From assembly GCF_015832195.1 (NCBI RefSeq), contig NC_052045.1, positions 5,022,001 through 5,086,000 on the forward strand: a DNA stretch of 64,000 nucleotides, given 5' to 3'. Source of the DNA: Motacilla alba alba (Eukaryota; Chordata; Aves; Passeriformes; Motacillidae). The notes below the pieces were generated by a model that saw nothing but the letters and a program-made list of their open reading frames with translations, had not been told where the DNA came from and made no database searches. This document shows positions 13,138-25,978 of this stretch, piece after piece; the stretch's first letter is position 1; each line of letters starts with the position of its first letter. The position numbers were made by a program, and so were the translations under genes.

Positions 13138-13396
13138 GCCGTGAGGGGGCCGCGCCCGCCGCCGCCCGGCGCCCCGCCATCCCCGGCGCGCTCGGTACCC
13201 CCGGCACGCTCGGTACCCCCGGCGGCGCTGTCAGCCCCCTGCACGCCCGCAGGATCGGCTCGGAGGGTCCGCACGCCGGCACCGCGGCCGTGCTCGCTCT
13301 GCCCCGCGGTGACATCGAGAGGACGCGGCCACCATCGCCTCGGCCGCCTTCCCTGCCGCACACTGCCGGTGGAGGGCACAGAAACGTCGAAGCGTG

Positions 13397-13835
13397 GAAT
13401 CAAAGAAGCATAAAATCGGGGAATTGTTTTGGTTGGAAAAGCGCGCTAAAGCCACCGAGAGACCTCAGCACTGCCAAACCCATCACTAATCCATGTTCCC
13501 AAGCGCCACATCCACATGGCTGCTAAATCCCGGCAGGCACGGGGACTGAGGTCCAGGAGCACTTGGACAATGCTCTCAGGAGCAGGGTTGGATTGTCGGG
13601 ATGTCTGTGCAGGGCCAGGAGCTGGACTTGATGATCTTGAAGGGTTCCTTCCAGCTCCGCATATTCCATGGTACTGTGGTTCCACCTCTGCCCTGGGCAG
13701 TCCATTCCAATCCAATGCTTTAAGAACCCTTTCCGTGAAGAAAGTTTTCCTAATATCCAACCTGACCCTCCCGGTGCAACATAGGGTCCTGTCAGACGAT
13801 GGAAAGAAGGTCCCACTGAATTGTGGCAAACATTT
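13397..13835 (-). mobile_element. CR1 LINE fragment interrupted by a second CR1
   Basis: An antisense CR1 begins at about 13397 ('ggggaattgttttggttgga'), continues through 'actgccaaacccatcactaa' and 'ccatgttcccaagcgccaca', breaks off at about 13545, and resumes at about 13680 ('ccacctctgccctgggcagt' through 'cctaatatccaacctgaccc'). The interruption is a CR1 piece in the opposite orientation, so this copy is the older of the two. Confidence 0.8.
13546..13680 (+). mobile_element. CR1 3' end nested inside another CR1
   Basis: The sense-orientation piece contains 'ggatgtctgtgcagggccag' and 'ggacttgatgatcttgaagg', ending in 'ccttccagctccgcatattc'. That is the 3' end of the CR1 type also seen at 25611-25978. 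It splits the antisense CR1 around it. Confidence 0.75.
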
Positions 13836-13947
13836 TTATCCTGGTGATGCAGTTCTCAGATCACTAAACCCAAGAAAAGTCAGAACTAAACTTGTTTGGT
13901 TTTGAAGTCCTTCCTGCACAAATAGTCTGTGGGTTTGGCCTCACTAT

Positions 13948-14109
13948 TTCATAAAATCCTGGAATTATTTGGGTTGGAAGGGACCTTAAAGAGCATCATG
14001 CTGCCTTTCCATGGGCAGGGACATCTTCCACTAGCCCAGGCTGTTCCAAGCCCTGTCCAACCTGGCCTGGGACACTGCCAGGGATGGGGCAGCCACAGCT
14101 TCTCTGGAC
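13948..14109 (-). mobile_element. CR1 LINE 3'-end fragment
   Basis: The antisense CR1 tail reads 'tttcataaaatcctggaatt', 'gttggaagggaccttaaaga', 'ccatgggcagggacatcttc' and 'agccacagcttctctggac'. It is 5'-truncated. Confidence 0.9.
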
Positions 14110-17100
14110 AAGACACACGCACAGGATGTAATTGGCAAGGAAATCTAAGGAAACCGACATTTCCGAAGCGCAAATAGAAGGATTAAGATGGCTGAGGAGA
14201 AATCGGTGATGTGAGCACCAGCACCTGCAGTTTGGCCACTCAGTCCCCCAAATTCTGTCTCACCTGCAGCTCTGCCCTTTCCAGAGAAGAAAAGTGCTTG
14301 GCTGCTGTGTAATCCCAGCTCTGGAACCAGGATCTCCTCCAGCGTGGCTCTGCTTGCAGGTGGTCCCACTGTAAACATTCCATATGCTCCTCCCTGTTCA
14401 AGGCATGATGTCACAGACTCAGGCCTGGCTTTAAACACCCAATTTAAAAACCAAGCTTTCCAACGTGAGCTTTAAAAATTTATTATCTTTGATAATTACT
14501 TCACTGGATGGATGGGATAAAACCTGGCATGGGATGAGGCTATGGCATTTGTGCCATTTTTGGTAATTTCCGTTGCACTGTGACACTGAATACCTTTGCT
14601 GCTGTACAATGTTTAAGTTTGCTCAGACACAGACCTAAAACGAGAGATAATTTACTTAACTGTTCTGAGAAAATATGCCAAATGGGTAAGCCACGATTAG
14701 TTTTGAAAAAAGTGCAGGTTTAGTACTACAGTGACTCATAACAATGAGCAAAAAAAAGGTCATGAAAGTATTTTAAACTGCATTTTATCATAGGGAAATA
14801 TAAAATTATCTCAAATAGCTGTGTCTGTACTTGACCTTCCAGCACCCAGGTACTTCTAGCCTGGCTCTTGGGTATTACACCAAAGCAGGATTTTAACCTT
14901 TTCCCCTAAAAGAATCCACAGCAAGGAAATACGACCCCTGTTGAACATAAAAGTCCCCAGACCATCTGTTATTCTTTAGGGCCCTTAAAAACATCTTTCC
15001 TCTTGGGAATAGTTTTATGATGGAGCAATCGCAGCTATTACAAAGCACTTCACATTAAAGAATCCCACTCCTGAGACACCTTCATTTTATGCCATAAAGT
15101 TAGTTTATAATATTTTATATTCCCAGCTCTGAAAAGCATTTATATTTAAATTACTTTATATTATTGTACTAGCTTATTATTTCTTTTCTTTGTTTATTAT
15201 TATTATATTAATTTATATTCCTAGTTCACAAATTAGTGAAAAAGAGGTGAGGAAACATTTGAAAATCACAGAAACTCCAAACACAAACCAAATCTCAGCC
15301 CCAAAAGGTCTCTTCCAGTTGCCTGGTCCTGGGCCACCACAGCCAAGCTGGAGGGAGCCCAGAGGGCCTGGACAGGGAGCATTGCTGGAGAGAGGAATGT
15401 GATGGGAGAGCATCTTAACTCTTAGCCTGGGCCAGGATGAAGCTCATGGCTTGCCCAGCCATTGTATGTAGCTACTGAGTGATTAATTTGGCAAATTAAT
15501 TAGTTCATGGTCCTCTTGCACTTAGGAAAAGATGCATATCTTCTTTTTTCTCCCTCTTTTTATCACTAGGAAGTTGCAGCACCACGGCAGGGCTGGGCAA
15601 GGGAATGGTGTTCAGTAGACTGAGAAAAGCTCGTGTTCAATGGGCAATGAACCCAATTTAATGTCAGGTAGGGAGAGATGGATTCTCTTGGAATTGTGCC
15701 TTTACCTCTTTGCACATTTTCAGGGAGGCAGATGTAAAAATGTGCCATGGTGATGTCACCAGGCTGCTGGGACTGGCCACGGGCAGGTCAGGAATGCCAC
15801 CACAGGGCTGGCAGCACCACATTCTCCAAGGGGAAAAGTGGCAGGAGACTTGGTGAAGGACAAGGACATCTCTCTGATGACATCCCATGGCCATTGAGGT
15901 TGCTGGGACTCCTGCTCCTGAGTTCATTAAAGCTGGGATTTCACCCAGCTCCTTTTGTTTGGTTTGGAAATGAGGATTTTAAAGGCCACTCCTGAGGCCA
16001 GGTCTCCTGGGCTGATATACAAGAAACAATCCCTAAACCTGGACCCTTACTGCCTCCTCTTGCTTTGGTCCTAATTCCAGAAAACACTTCATGTATCCAT
16101 AAATACATTTCTCACTGGCAAAGCTCTTGAGCAAGCACCTAATTTAAAGATTTGCTTATCTCTAATTCCTTGTTGAAGAAGTAAGGTATTACTCCAAAGG
16201 ACTAAAAAGGGATAATCAAACTGTAAATCCTCACAGTTTCTATCATTTAGAACCAGAGCTTAGTCATCTTTTGACCAGTGACGCACAGCACTTATTCCTT
16301 GCTGAATAAAATTGTAGAAGCACAGCCAGTTTTTCACAGAGCTTGGAACTGTGCCCTTTGTGGGGTTTTATGAATGCAGAGCTCAAGGTCCATAGTATGC
16401 CACGGATAACCTAATGCAAGGTCATGTTTTGCTGGAATAACAGAGCCTAAATCCTCCACAGCAACGGTGGGGTCCAGCCCTACCTGGAGATTTTATCAAA
16501 TTTCACAGGGATTTGGCTGTGCAGAACAAGTTCAAACTGTGAGAGCAATAAAGGCAGTTGTAAAACGCTGAAGATTGGAACTGTAAAGGTCAGAGCCTGA
16601 TCTGCACTCCCCCAGTTCTCACATGTATTTAGATCTGAGATACCCTGTGCATATAGCTCTGTGCTCTGCAGTTCAGCAAGGTGGAAGAAAATCATCTTTA
16701 CCTTTGGAAAATTCCATCACAGGGCTATGTTTTCCTTCTAAAACTCCAGAATTTCATGTCATGAATGATGCATATTCTGTCTCAAAGGAAATCACCCCAG
16801 AAGAAACATTCCCCATGGCCTTAACTTTAGGCAGATGCTGCTGAACCAGCGTGGAGCTGTGTAAAAGTGCATTTCCCAGGTGAACTGGACATTCACTTCT
16901 GCACACACATACACACACAAAGAGAACAGAACCAGGAGAAAGTTTTCTTTCCAGCCTGCCAGAGTGAAGCCAGATTGCACACAGGATTCTCAGAACATTG
17001 TAAACTCTTTCCTCTCATCCCCAAGCACCTTGGATTGAGCACTTGGGCCGGATTTGGAAGGAACTTATATTCAATTTAGTAGCCACTGAGTGGAAGTACT

Positions 17101-17712
17101 GAGAGCTCCTTGCTGTGCTAATTTCTCTTGAGAAAGTCTGAGAAGTCCATTGAGGTCAGGAGTTTTATAGCTCCTGCTCGCTTTTATGGAGTTTTACTCT
17201 TAAAAGTGAAGTGACTTGTTAAGTTTTTGTATTGCCTAAACCCAGAAGTGGAGAATATTTTGATTTATCCAAAGAAACTCTCTGAAGGCCATCAATGCTC
17301 AGAATGAAAATGAATCAAAACAATCAACCCCCTGAGATTAGTCAGAATTAGCTCTTTTCCTGTACTGGTCTGTATGAAATAATTCCTTGACCTTTGACCA
17401 GGGAGAAAAAAGTTAAAAAGCACAAAATAAGCTATAAAAATGACCATTAAAAATTTCCTCAGGAAATCTATTTAAATGCTGATGTCATTTTCTCCAGTCA
17501 CCACTTCAATTTTACTCTGTGTTAAACCAGAAAGGCACTGTCAGAGTCACAAGGAGGGCAAGGTTTAGCCAGGCAACAGTAGGAACATGGGAGAAACATC
17601 CAAGGGGGAATGTGCATGCAAGGGCTGCCAGGAAGACCCTGCTCCAAGATGAAGAAATCTGAGGAAAGATGTGTCTCCCTACTCCGGAATCTGAGGGGGA
17701 TCCTTGGACACA

Positions 17713-17800
17713 AAGCATAGAATGGTTTGGGTTGGGAGGAACCTTGAAGATTTTCTTCTTCCAACCCCTCTGCCATGAGCACTCAGCTACTCTTGCTCCA
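17713..17800 (-). mobile_element. Short CR1 LINE 3' fragment
   Basis: The bases 'gcatagaatggtttgggttg' followed by 'ggaggaaccttgaagatttt' and 'ccaacccctctgccatgagc' are the last ~80 bp of an antisense CR1. The rest has decayed. Confidence 0.8.
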
Positions 17801-18799
17801 GATGCCCAGGTTTGGAGAAGCTCGTGGAAGTGCTGAATTTAAAGAGTGGTTTAACAGTCCAGCAGGTGAGAGGCTGCAGAAAATCCACTCAGGATCATGA
17901 CTCTATAATGGAGTGAAGAAGAGGCCTCTAACTCAAGGCAAAGAGTGGTGAGTGCTAGTGTGTTGGAAAGCCAAGTGAAACAGGAGAAGATGTGGCCTCA
18001 TAAATCTGGTTATTCTTCCAAAAATATACAGCAGGAACATGAGATGCTTCTGGGAACACACACAGTGCAGCACAGTGTTCAGCAAAGCATGGTAACCTAA
18101 TTTCCGTGTTACATGAAAGAAGAAAACCCTGACTCATATTTTATGAAAATTGTAATGGTGAATCAGCAAATTACTTCTGTTTATCTCCTCCAACGTCAGC
18201 ACGCTGAAGTCTGGAGCAACCTGAACTAATCCCAGGGCACTTTAAAATAGAATATATTCAGGCCAGCAGAAGCTGGGCTAAATGGGAACAAGAAGGAATT
18301 CGTCATCAATGGACAGCTGGGAAGCTCAGAAAATGCTGTTTCCTGCCTATCCAGTCAGAAGGAAAGACAAGTTCTGTATGTGCCCTTCACCTCTGACTCC
18401 TGTATCAGATCCCAAATAAAAAATGTTTACACTTCAGAAATGTGTGGCCGTTATAACACGATGTCCCTGCCTGGCAAGTGCTGGTGGCTTTGTATATGTG
18501 CCTGTTTACACATATCCCTGTGGTGGTAGGAAGAAAATAAAACTGCACAGAAATCTATAACCTGATCCGGTTTGTTTAGCTGCTAATCCAATCTTCTCTC
18601 CTAGTAGAGCTCCAATAATTTGATTGTGTTGTGTAGGGCACTCTGGAGCACCTGAGGGATGAGAATGAAATACTGTAGATGAGCAGAGAAACTGCTGAAA
18701 TGCCTTCCTGCATCAGTGCTCCGAGTATGTCATGAGATTGCTGCTGCTCACCCTCAGAGCCAGGTGAGGACACACAAATCCATGAAGCGTTCCATAGGT

Positions 18800-18986
18800 G
18801 GTATGTCAGGCAGCGGGATGGGGCTGCCCAGGGAGGTGGCAGAGTCCCCATCCCTGGAGGTGCTCAAGGAATGACTGGAGGTGGCACTCAGTGCTCTGGG
18901 CTGGTGACAAGGTGGGGACTGGGCACAGGCTGGACTCAATGGCCTTGGATGTCTTTTCCTTCCTCAATGATCCTGTGATTCTGTGA
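18800..18986 (+). mobile_element. CR1 LINE 3'-end fragment, older subfamily
   Basis: The sense CR1 reads 'ggctgcccagggaggtggca', 'tccctggaggtgctcaagga', 'ctggtgacaaggtggggact', 'ggactcaatggccttggatg' and ends 'tgatcctgtgattctgtgat'. The terminal octamer repeat (ATTCTGTG type) is intact, so the 3' end is defined. Confidence 0.9.
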
Positions 18987-19229
18987 TCTCCTGCTCCAGG
19001 GCTTTTCCAGCCATCCTAAGCTGTTGAGGGGAGCACAGGACTGTGTTCCTCCTTTGGGGCTGTCCCCACAGCCAGGACTGTGTCACTGCCTGGACCAGGC
19101 ATGCTGGCTGCCACTGGAAGCAGCAATGTCCCCAGTGGGATCACACCTGGCCACACACCTTCCAGTGGGTTTGTTGCACTCCCTGGTGCTGTAGCAGCAT
19201 GAACTGCCTGTAAATTCCCATTATCCCCC

Positions 19230-19475
19230 TCTCCCCCATGTGAGGAAGCTGTGACTGTGATGAGTGTCCCCTCAGTCTCCTCTTGTCCAGCTGTGCAGAC
19301 CAAGTGACCTCAGCCACTCCTCGAGACCCTCTACCATCTTTTGCCCCCTTTGGACGCTCTCTAATAGTTTAATTCTTTCTTATTTGTGGCGCCCAAAACT
19401 TCCCCCAGGACTGGAGGTGAGGCCGCCCCAGTGCGGAGCAGAGCGGGACAATCCCCTCCCTTGCCTTGTGTCCCC
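19230..19475 (-). mobile_element. CR1 LINE internal 3' part (antisense)
   Basis: The segment reads 'cagtctcctcttgtccagct', 'gcagaccaagtgacctcagc', 'tttggacgctctctaatagt', 'gtggcgcccaaaacttcccc' and 'gagcagagcgggacaatccc'. This is the region just 5' of the usual CR1 tail fragments, and the terminal 3' end is missing. The long plus-strand open frame crossing it is on the wrong strand for CR1 protein and is not a gene. Confidence 0.85.
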
Positions 19476-19765
19476 CAGGACAGGGATGTCCCCCCTGGCT
19501 GTCAGGACACTGCAGACTCAGATCCAACTTCCCGTGGACCCGGACCCGCAGGGAAAAGAGCCGGGATGGCGCTTCCCCTCCAGCGGGGCAGAGGCTGGAG
19601 CAGCCCGTGTCCCAGCGGGGGCAGAGGCCGCTGGTGGCTGGTGGCACCGGTGTCCCGGGGACAGTTCCGTGCCGGAGCCCGAGGCCAGACGTGCAGCTGG
19701 GACTGACCTCAGCGTGACGGCAGCAGCGCTGAGTCACCGGGCAGCGGAGCAGCAGCCGCGGTTTG
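19476..19765. other. GC-rich patch
   Basis: About 290 bp of GC-rich, CpG-containing sequence follow the CR1 piece. There are no GC-box clusters or clear splice sites. It may be a minor CpG island or the more upstream, decayed part of the same CR1. Open frames on both strands here look compositional. Confidence 0.35.
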
Positions 19766-21611
19766 CACACTGCAGAGTGGGAAAGGCTCAGGACAGACCG
19801 GATGGGATCGGTAAGGGAGAAGCAGCCAGGCTCCGCACTGGGATTCATGTGCTGCAAGGAGCAGTTTCATGGGCTTTGTGTGGAAAGAGCTGCAGTGGAG
19901 CCTGGTATTATTATTTACTGAGTTGTGCAATATTGCAGCAATCCCAAAGAATGGCAAGTGCTGAGAGATTCCTTCAGAGAATCAACAACTCTGATAAATG
20001 CTGCACTGAGAGGAAGGATTTGTTTTGATCATCATTGAGAAAACATGTTTGAAAGGCTCGGCACAGCACAGACAGCCCTGGCAGCAGAAATCTGAATCCC
20101 TGGAGCACAGAGCAGTCACGTAGGCTGCTGGAGGTTCCCTGTCACATGATTTCAGCTGGGGACAAAAGGGGGGAAAGCCCTAAAAGTACTCTGGAGGATG
20201 ATTTCTTAAAAGCCCCAAATTAAAATGCAACAAAAGGCAAAGCAAGGACATAAAAACACCGTTTTACCTTGAAAAAAATTGCTATCCCACATAAAAGCTT
20301 TTGAAGTCTTTGAGCCTTTGGAGGTCCTTGTCTTCCTCCAAGGCTGGGCTGAGTTCAGCCACAGCTATACAACCCCAAGTAATGGCAGAGCCATTCCTGG
20401 CTGCTGTATTGATTTATTATTGAAAGGAGAATTTTAATTTTTAAAATAATTTTTATTTTTTATCTTCACGCTGGTTCTTTTAACTGCTTCTTTCCACCAG
20501 TCTTTTTCCAGAAGAAAAATCACTTCCCTGTCACATTAACTAAGTTTAATTTTCTCCTTAAATCTGTCCCAGGCTTCTCATTTGCTCAGTGGTTGAGAGA
20601 GTATTTTCAAAGGCTCAATATTAATCTATTTAAGAACAGACAGAGAGCATTTTGTGGGGAAAAAAAAAAAACAAACATTCAAATCTTTTTCAGAACTAGC
20701 AGTTTGTTTTCCTCAGTCTATTTTGAGTGAAACCCCACGTCCCTATTTTAAATTGAACATCCACAAACCATTGCAGAGCACAACCAGCACAGCTCAGTAG
20801 AAGGTTGTGCCAGTGCTCCTGGCAGAGATAAGCTGGAAATGAAGCTTATTCAGGAAATTCATGGTAATAGAACAGGGAAAAAACCTTAGTAGTAAAAATA
20901 ATTGAGCCCAGTGATGTAGAGCCCTTTGGTTTCCCTGTCCTTCCGCCTTTCAAAAAAGACCTAACTGAGATTTACACCAATTTCTCTGAAAATGACACAA
21001 TCTGGGAGACCTCAGAGGTGGAGGATCAGATCATTAATGCTGCTATTGGAGAATTAAATGGTTTTATTGAACTGGTTCTTTCATGCCCTCTGGTTGCTGC
21101 ATTTCAGATCCTGAATTCCTAAACACTTCATTCTGGGCTTTACAGTCCTGTTTGTCTTCATTGTTCTACAAAGAGACAGGAGAAATCCCTCTGCTGCTTC
21201 AGATAAATGATGCCCATGGTGGAAGAAGTTTTCTTGCCATGGAGCTTTGAAGGAGATGGCAACATTTCAAAGGACAGCCAGAAGGTTTTAAAGGCAATGA
21301 TGTTTAAAGAACATGAAATATGACTAAGAGGAGGGTGATTTATTAAAAAAGCCCCAAAACCAGAACCAACTGAAATTTAAAACTAAAGTCAGAAAATTAG
21401 TTTTTTTCTAAAACATTAATTATTGGACTCTGCTTTCCTGGAAAATCATATAATTTCTGGTGTGCACTCTAAATGAGAGCAATTTTTGGTGAATTTTCTG
21501 TGGAACAGAAATTCAGTTTTGCCCACTTTCAGTGGTGTCTTTTAGGTGGAGCTATTACAGGAGTGTCTCAGTGAAAGAACAGTTCAGTGCTGAACAAAAC
21601 AACATTCAGTG

Positions 21612-21778
21612 GCCCAGAGCAGCTGTGGCTGCCCCATCCCTGGAAGTGGCCAAGGCCAGCTTGGGCAGGACTTGGAGCAACCTGGGATCGGGGAAGGTGT
21701 CCCTGCCCATGGCAGGGAACAGGGCTGGGGAAGGGGTTTAAGGTCCCTTCCAACCCAAACCACTCCATGATTTTATGG
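21612..21778 (+). mobile_element. CR1 LINE 3'-end fragment
   Basis: The sense CR1 tail reads 'ggcccagagcagctgtggct', 'tccctggaagtggccaaggc', 'gaaggtgtccctgcccatgg' and 'aaggtcccttccaacccaaa', ending 'ccactccatgattttatgg'. It is well preserved and 5'-truncated. Confidence 0.92.
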
Positions 21779-24700
21779 TTACCTTATACTTGTAGTGATT
21801 TTATCGAGTCATGGGAATGCTCATTTGGGGATGTAACCATGCCATGTGTGGTACAAACATTGTCAGGATCAACAGGCCCTTTACACCCGCCAGAACACCC
21901 CTGTTTACCCAGGTCCAGACAGTGGGCAGAGCTGCATTTTGCCATCGTCTCTCTCCTGCAGAGCCAGGACTGATTTGTCGTTCCGTCTGTGAACTGGACT
22001 CGCGCAGTTGCCAACCACCTGCAGTGGAAATCTGGTGAGTCACCAGCATTTTGGACCATCAGTGATTCTCCTTCTGTGGGAATCTGCTGCAAGTAGAAAA
22101 GCACAGTAGCCAGTGGGCAACGCGTGCAGGTCCTGGTGCCAGTGCTGCTCCCCCCAAGCTGCCTGGCTCATCCCAAGGGATAACATCACCCCTCCTCCCA
22201 TGGCCAACTGCTTCTGCCTCAGAGATGCAGCCAAGATCCCACATCCCTCAATGTCTTTATCACCTTAATTTCTTTTTGCTGTATGTAGAATTTAAATACA
22301 AGTCCAGTCCTTGTGTTGCATTTATTTGCATCTCCTAAAAACCTTGCATTTTAATGACAAGTGTTCTGGCAGGGTCAGAGTTCTCAGCAGTGCTGCATCA
22401 CACCTGGATTTGCTCGTTCTGATGTTCTACTTCCTGAATTCCTATTTAACATTTGCTGCCTCTTGCGCCTCATGCGTGACTGACACCGGGAGTGACTAAG
22501 GGACCAGATCAATTATTGTGATTAAAATTGATCCTCATCGCTCTTGGTGTCACAGTTCACAAGCCAGAGCTCATGAGCTCATTTGGCTCGGGCCTGTAAC
22601 CATTGCACATGGTGAGAATCTCACTGAGCAGAGTCAAGTCATCACTACGTCAAAATTAAAGGATTTGATCATCACAAGAATAAGAATCAAGCTGTGTTTG
22701 TGGCCTTTATACCTAATGGCAAAGTCATATTTACGTTTGGGTGCATTTCAAAAATGACATTTTATAGTAATAGTCACTCTTTGGGGGGTTTATGCAATAT
22801 GGGATCTCAGGTACCATGAAAAGAAAATGTACCTTTGTTCCCTCTTGCAAAACATGAAGGGTATTCCTGTGGGCTTGGCTGAAAGGCATCAAGGAAAAGC
22901 CAAATGTTTGTAACACACTGCACTGAAAAGCTCATTATATTTAACAAATCCTGAGTTGGTCAATTCCTGCACGTGAAAACACACAGGAACAGGAAAAAAA
23001 GAGATGAAAAAGAACATGATGGAGGCAGAGTAAAAGAAGGAGAAAGACTGAGCTAAAACACCACAGGCAGAGAAGGAAAATTTTATCTAATGAATGTTTT
23101 CCACCTCATCACCTCCTTCCTGCCCTAAACACCATCACCACCTGTAAGTGCACTCATTAAACTGCTGAATCCATACACCTCCATCATGCCTGGAAACTGA
23201 ATTCTGCTGAGTTTTCAGCACTTTTATTTAATAATTCTGATTTTTTTCATATTTTCAGTTTGCTTCTTCCCTAGCTCATCTTTTTGTGCAGCTCAGTTTG
23301 TCAGTTTTATTTCTCCAAAGTGCTACAGAGGGAGCAACATATAATTCACAACTCAATAAAATTTAAGGAAAAATAAATATTTGCTGCATCCAAGATGAGG
23401 TGGAGGATGTGTAGGAGGGGAGGAGGCAGGAGGCAGACTTGAAATTGCTGCTTTTGGAAGAGATTTGAGAATTGAGAGCTGGTACCTTAGTGCAGAATGA
23501 CTGGGGCTCTAAAATGGATTTATCAAGAATTGAAATGAAAAATGCAGCAGGGAACTGTTCAGAAATCATGTCTGTGCAAGCTGATTTTAGTCTAATGAGC
23601 AGTACTGGACACCCATGATTGTTTGAAGGTAAACCAATTTATTTACAATTTTATTGGCTGGAAAAAGCCACCAACTGCACCTTCACCTTTCAAAACCTGG
23701 GATAGAGCAAATTCCTCATTTTAAAGGCAGAAGGTCTCTACCAAGAGTTCAATCAACAGCTTTATTCCCTCCTAACCATTGGTGACTCAGATGTCAAAAA
23801 AACAGGGACTCCAATGTCAAAGTTGTTCTTTTTCTCCTACATGAGAGAGGCTGGAGGGTCTGGGCACTGAGCTCCCGTGAGCAAACCCTCACTCTGCATC
23901 CAAAGCACAGCTCAGGAGGGACCCACCTAGGCTTCCAGCTGTTATTATAACAAAAATATTTATAAATTACTAAATTACATGGGTTTCATTGCAATCTGTG
24001 CCAACATCTTGGTGTATCTCTACACCTGCACCCACAGTAGGTAACATTTCATTCAGGTTGTTGATGATAATTGCTTGGCAATGTGTTTCTTCCAAATTTG
24101 GAGTCTTTTTAATAATGAAAATTCGGTGATGATTACCAGGAAAAAACCCCTAACCAATAAAATTTATTTCTTTTTTTAACTCAGGTAGCTTTTTAAGGTA
24201 TACCATCAGGATATCTCCTCAGCAGTGAAAAAGGAGTGCTTTTAGTTGGAATTTGTGAGCTAATGTCCTGAGCAGCTCTGAGGAAGCTGCAGCTCAGTGT
24301 GTTTCCTCCTGTGACACCTGTGTGACACTGATTGGTGCTTCTCCAGGTTTAATTGAGGTAGAACATTGCATGCTCCTGTTTCTGAGCAGGTTTTGCTGCT
24401 TTGTTCTCTAACACTGTGGTGAGTAATTAGGCCAGGTTCTCTTCTCTTTGACAGCACTGAAATGAATCATTTTTTTCAGAGTAGATGATCACTCTAATAC
24501 TTCCTATGTAATATCACTGCCACCTCCAAATTGTGTCCTAATGAGAGAGTTCCAGGAATATTAGAGAAAAAGGAGGTGGATATTCAATGATCTAGTGTCT
24601 GCTTCTGACCCTGGAAAACCTTATTCATTTAAAGAACTATTACTCATGAGAATTACAGTGCAAGCTTCCAAGAGGCTGAACACAGGATAGTTGTCCAAGC

Positions 24701-25199
24701 AGGAACAGACTCTTTTAAACAGAGAACAATTAAATATGTTAAATCTCTTCTACAGCCCTCCCAAGATGTGGTTTAAAACCATAGATAATAACACTTCTGT
24801 GAACTGGTGATACTGAGAATTATCAGATCCAGAAAATCTCATCTTTCCCATCTCCTGGGTAAAAGGGTCTTTCCTGCAGACCTCTCCTGTTACACACATG
24901 GAGTCTGTCACTGCTATGGTGTCACCAGCTCGGTTTCAAAGCTTTTCACAGGACTCAGCGATCTTTATCACTATAAATTCAGACTCCTGAGACACCAGCA
25001 AGAATAATTAGTTACTGGCTTTGCTCAAGTGTCTTCTGCCACACTCTTTGCAGTTCATTTGCCACGAGCACTCTTGCATTATTACCGTATCCACAACTCC
25101 TACAGGCATTTCACCTGGGAAGAACTGCCAGCTCAGATGCATCACTCCTTGGCAGGTTTTGTCTGAGATGCCTCAGCAGAAAATATCATTGAATACAGA

Positions 25200-25610
25200 T
25201 CCTGGTGGCTGAGAGGCTGGACACGGCCCAGCCCACAGCCCCCAGGTCCTGGGCTCATCCCAGTGCGGGCAGCAGGAACAGGGGATTCTGCCCTGCAGAG
25301 CTGCCTCCAGCCCTGGGGTCCAGAAGGACGTGGAGCTGCTGGAGCCAGCCCAGAGCAGGCCACAAATGATTAGAGGGGATGGGGCAGCTCTGCTCTGGAG
25401 AAAAGCTGGGAGAGCTGCGTTTGTCCACTGTGGAGAAGCTTTGGGGTGACTTAATTGTGGCCTTCCAGTACCTGAAGGAGCTGAAAAAAGATGAAGGAAT
25501 ACTGTTTATTTATTACAAGGGCCTGGAGAGGCGGGGCTCTGGGGGATGGATCCAAACTGAATGAAAGATGTCCAAAGGAGGGGACAGGAAGATGGCGAAG
25601 TTCCTTGAGG
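25200..25610 (+). mobile_element. CR1 LINE fragment (piece A, upstream of CHMP1B)
   Basis: Sense CR1 body is recognisable at 'agctgctggagccagcccag', 'gcaggccacaaatgattaga', 'aagctgggagagctgcgttt' and 'gtggccttccagtacctgaa'. This is the part that precedes the usual tail. It is the first of three same-orientation pieces that run up to the CHMP1B CpG island. Confidence 0.85.
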
Positions 25611-25978
25611 AGTAGCTGAGGGTACTTGGTCTGTTCAGCTGGAGAAGACTGAGAGGAAACTCAGCGAAGTTACAACTCTGTCGTGAGGGAAAGCAGAGGG
25701 GCAGGTGCTGATCTCTGTGGTGACAGGGACAGGACCCAGAGAACGGCTGGAGCTGTGCCAGGGTCAGGCTGGAGATCAGGGAAAGGTTCTTCCCCCAGAG
25801 GGTGCTGGGCACTGCCCAGGCTCCCAGGGCACGGCCCCAAGGCTGCCAGGGCTCCAGGAGCGTTGGGACAACGCTGCCAGGGATGCACAGGGTGGCATTG
25901 TTGGGGTGTCTGTGCAGGGCCACCAGCAGGACTGATGATCTTTGTGGATCCCTTCCGACTCAGGATATTCTGTGATTT
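25611..25978 (+). mobile_element. CR1 LINE 3' fragment (piece B)
   Basis: A different CR1 type is visible at 'gttcagctggagaagactga', 'agggtcaggctggagatcag', 'gggaaaggttcttcccccag', 'gagcgttgggacaacgctgc' and the end 'ggatcccttccgactcagga' plus 'tattctgtgatt'. It carries its own 3' end, so it is a separate insertion from piece A. Confidence 0.85.

Larger units (their letters stand above)
12480..13400. promoter_or_regulatory. CpG island / candidate promoter of an unidentified transcript
   Basis: Base composition changes abruptly to very GC- and CpG-rich sequence for about 900 bp. GC boxes (CCCCGCCCC type) cluster at about 13077-13110, followed by an X-box/YY1-like element at 13124-13137. Such islands mark promoters in vertebrates. 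The long open frames that cross it on both strands are expected in CpG-rich DNA and do not resemble known proteins. In mammals TENT5D lies beyond CHMP1B2P on this side, so an upstream exon of that gene or a lncRNA is possible, but nothing in the window proves it. Confidence 0.65.
14110..25195. other. Intergenic region with CR1 fragments only
   Basis: No exon chain or conserved-looking peptide is visible. An AT-rich TTATT-type stretch lies at about 15165-15225, a CA-rich stretch at 16903-16919 and a poly-A run near 20662. Four CR1 fragments are listed separately. A GC-rich patch at 19470-19760 follows one of them. Everything else I cannot explain from the sequence. Confidence 0.55.

Noticed and set aside
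13119..13145. Plus-strand ATG GCA ACG CC followed by GTGAGG, a possible tiny first coding exon
   Set aside because: Only 11 coding bases before the putative donor and no downstream exon recognised; cannot be told from chance.
12507..13526. Long plus-strand open frame (339 codons) and several overlapping ones in the CpG island
   Set aside because: Composition is Pro/Arg/Ala-rich as expected from CpG-rich DNA; the frame crosses a minisatellite and runs into a CR1 fragment, and overlapping frames on both strands are equally long.
19264..20028. 254-codon plus-strand open frame
   Set aside because: It starts inside an antisense CR1 fragment and continues through a GC-rich patch; no family resemblance.
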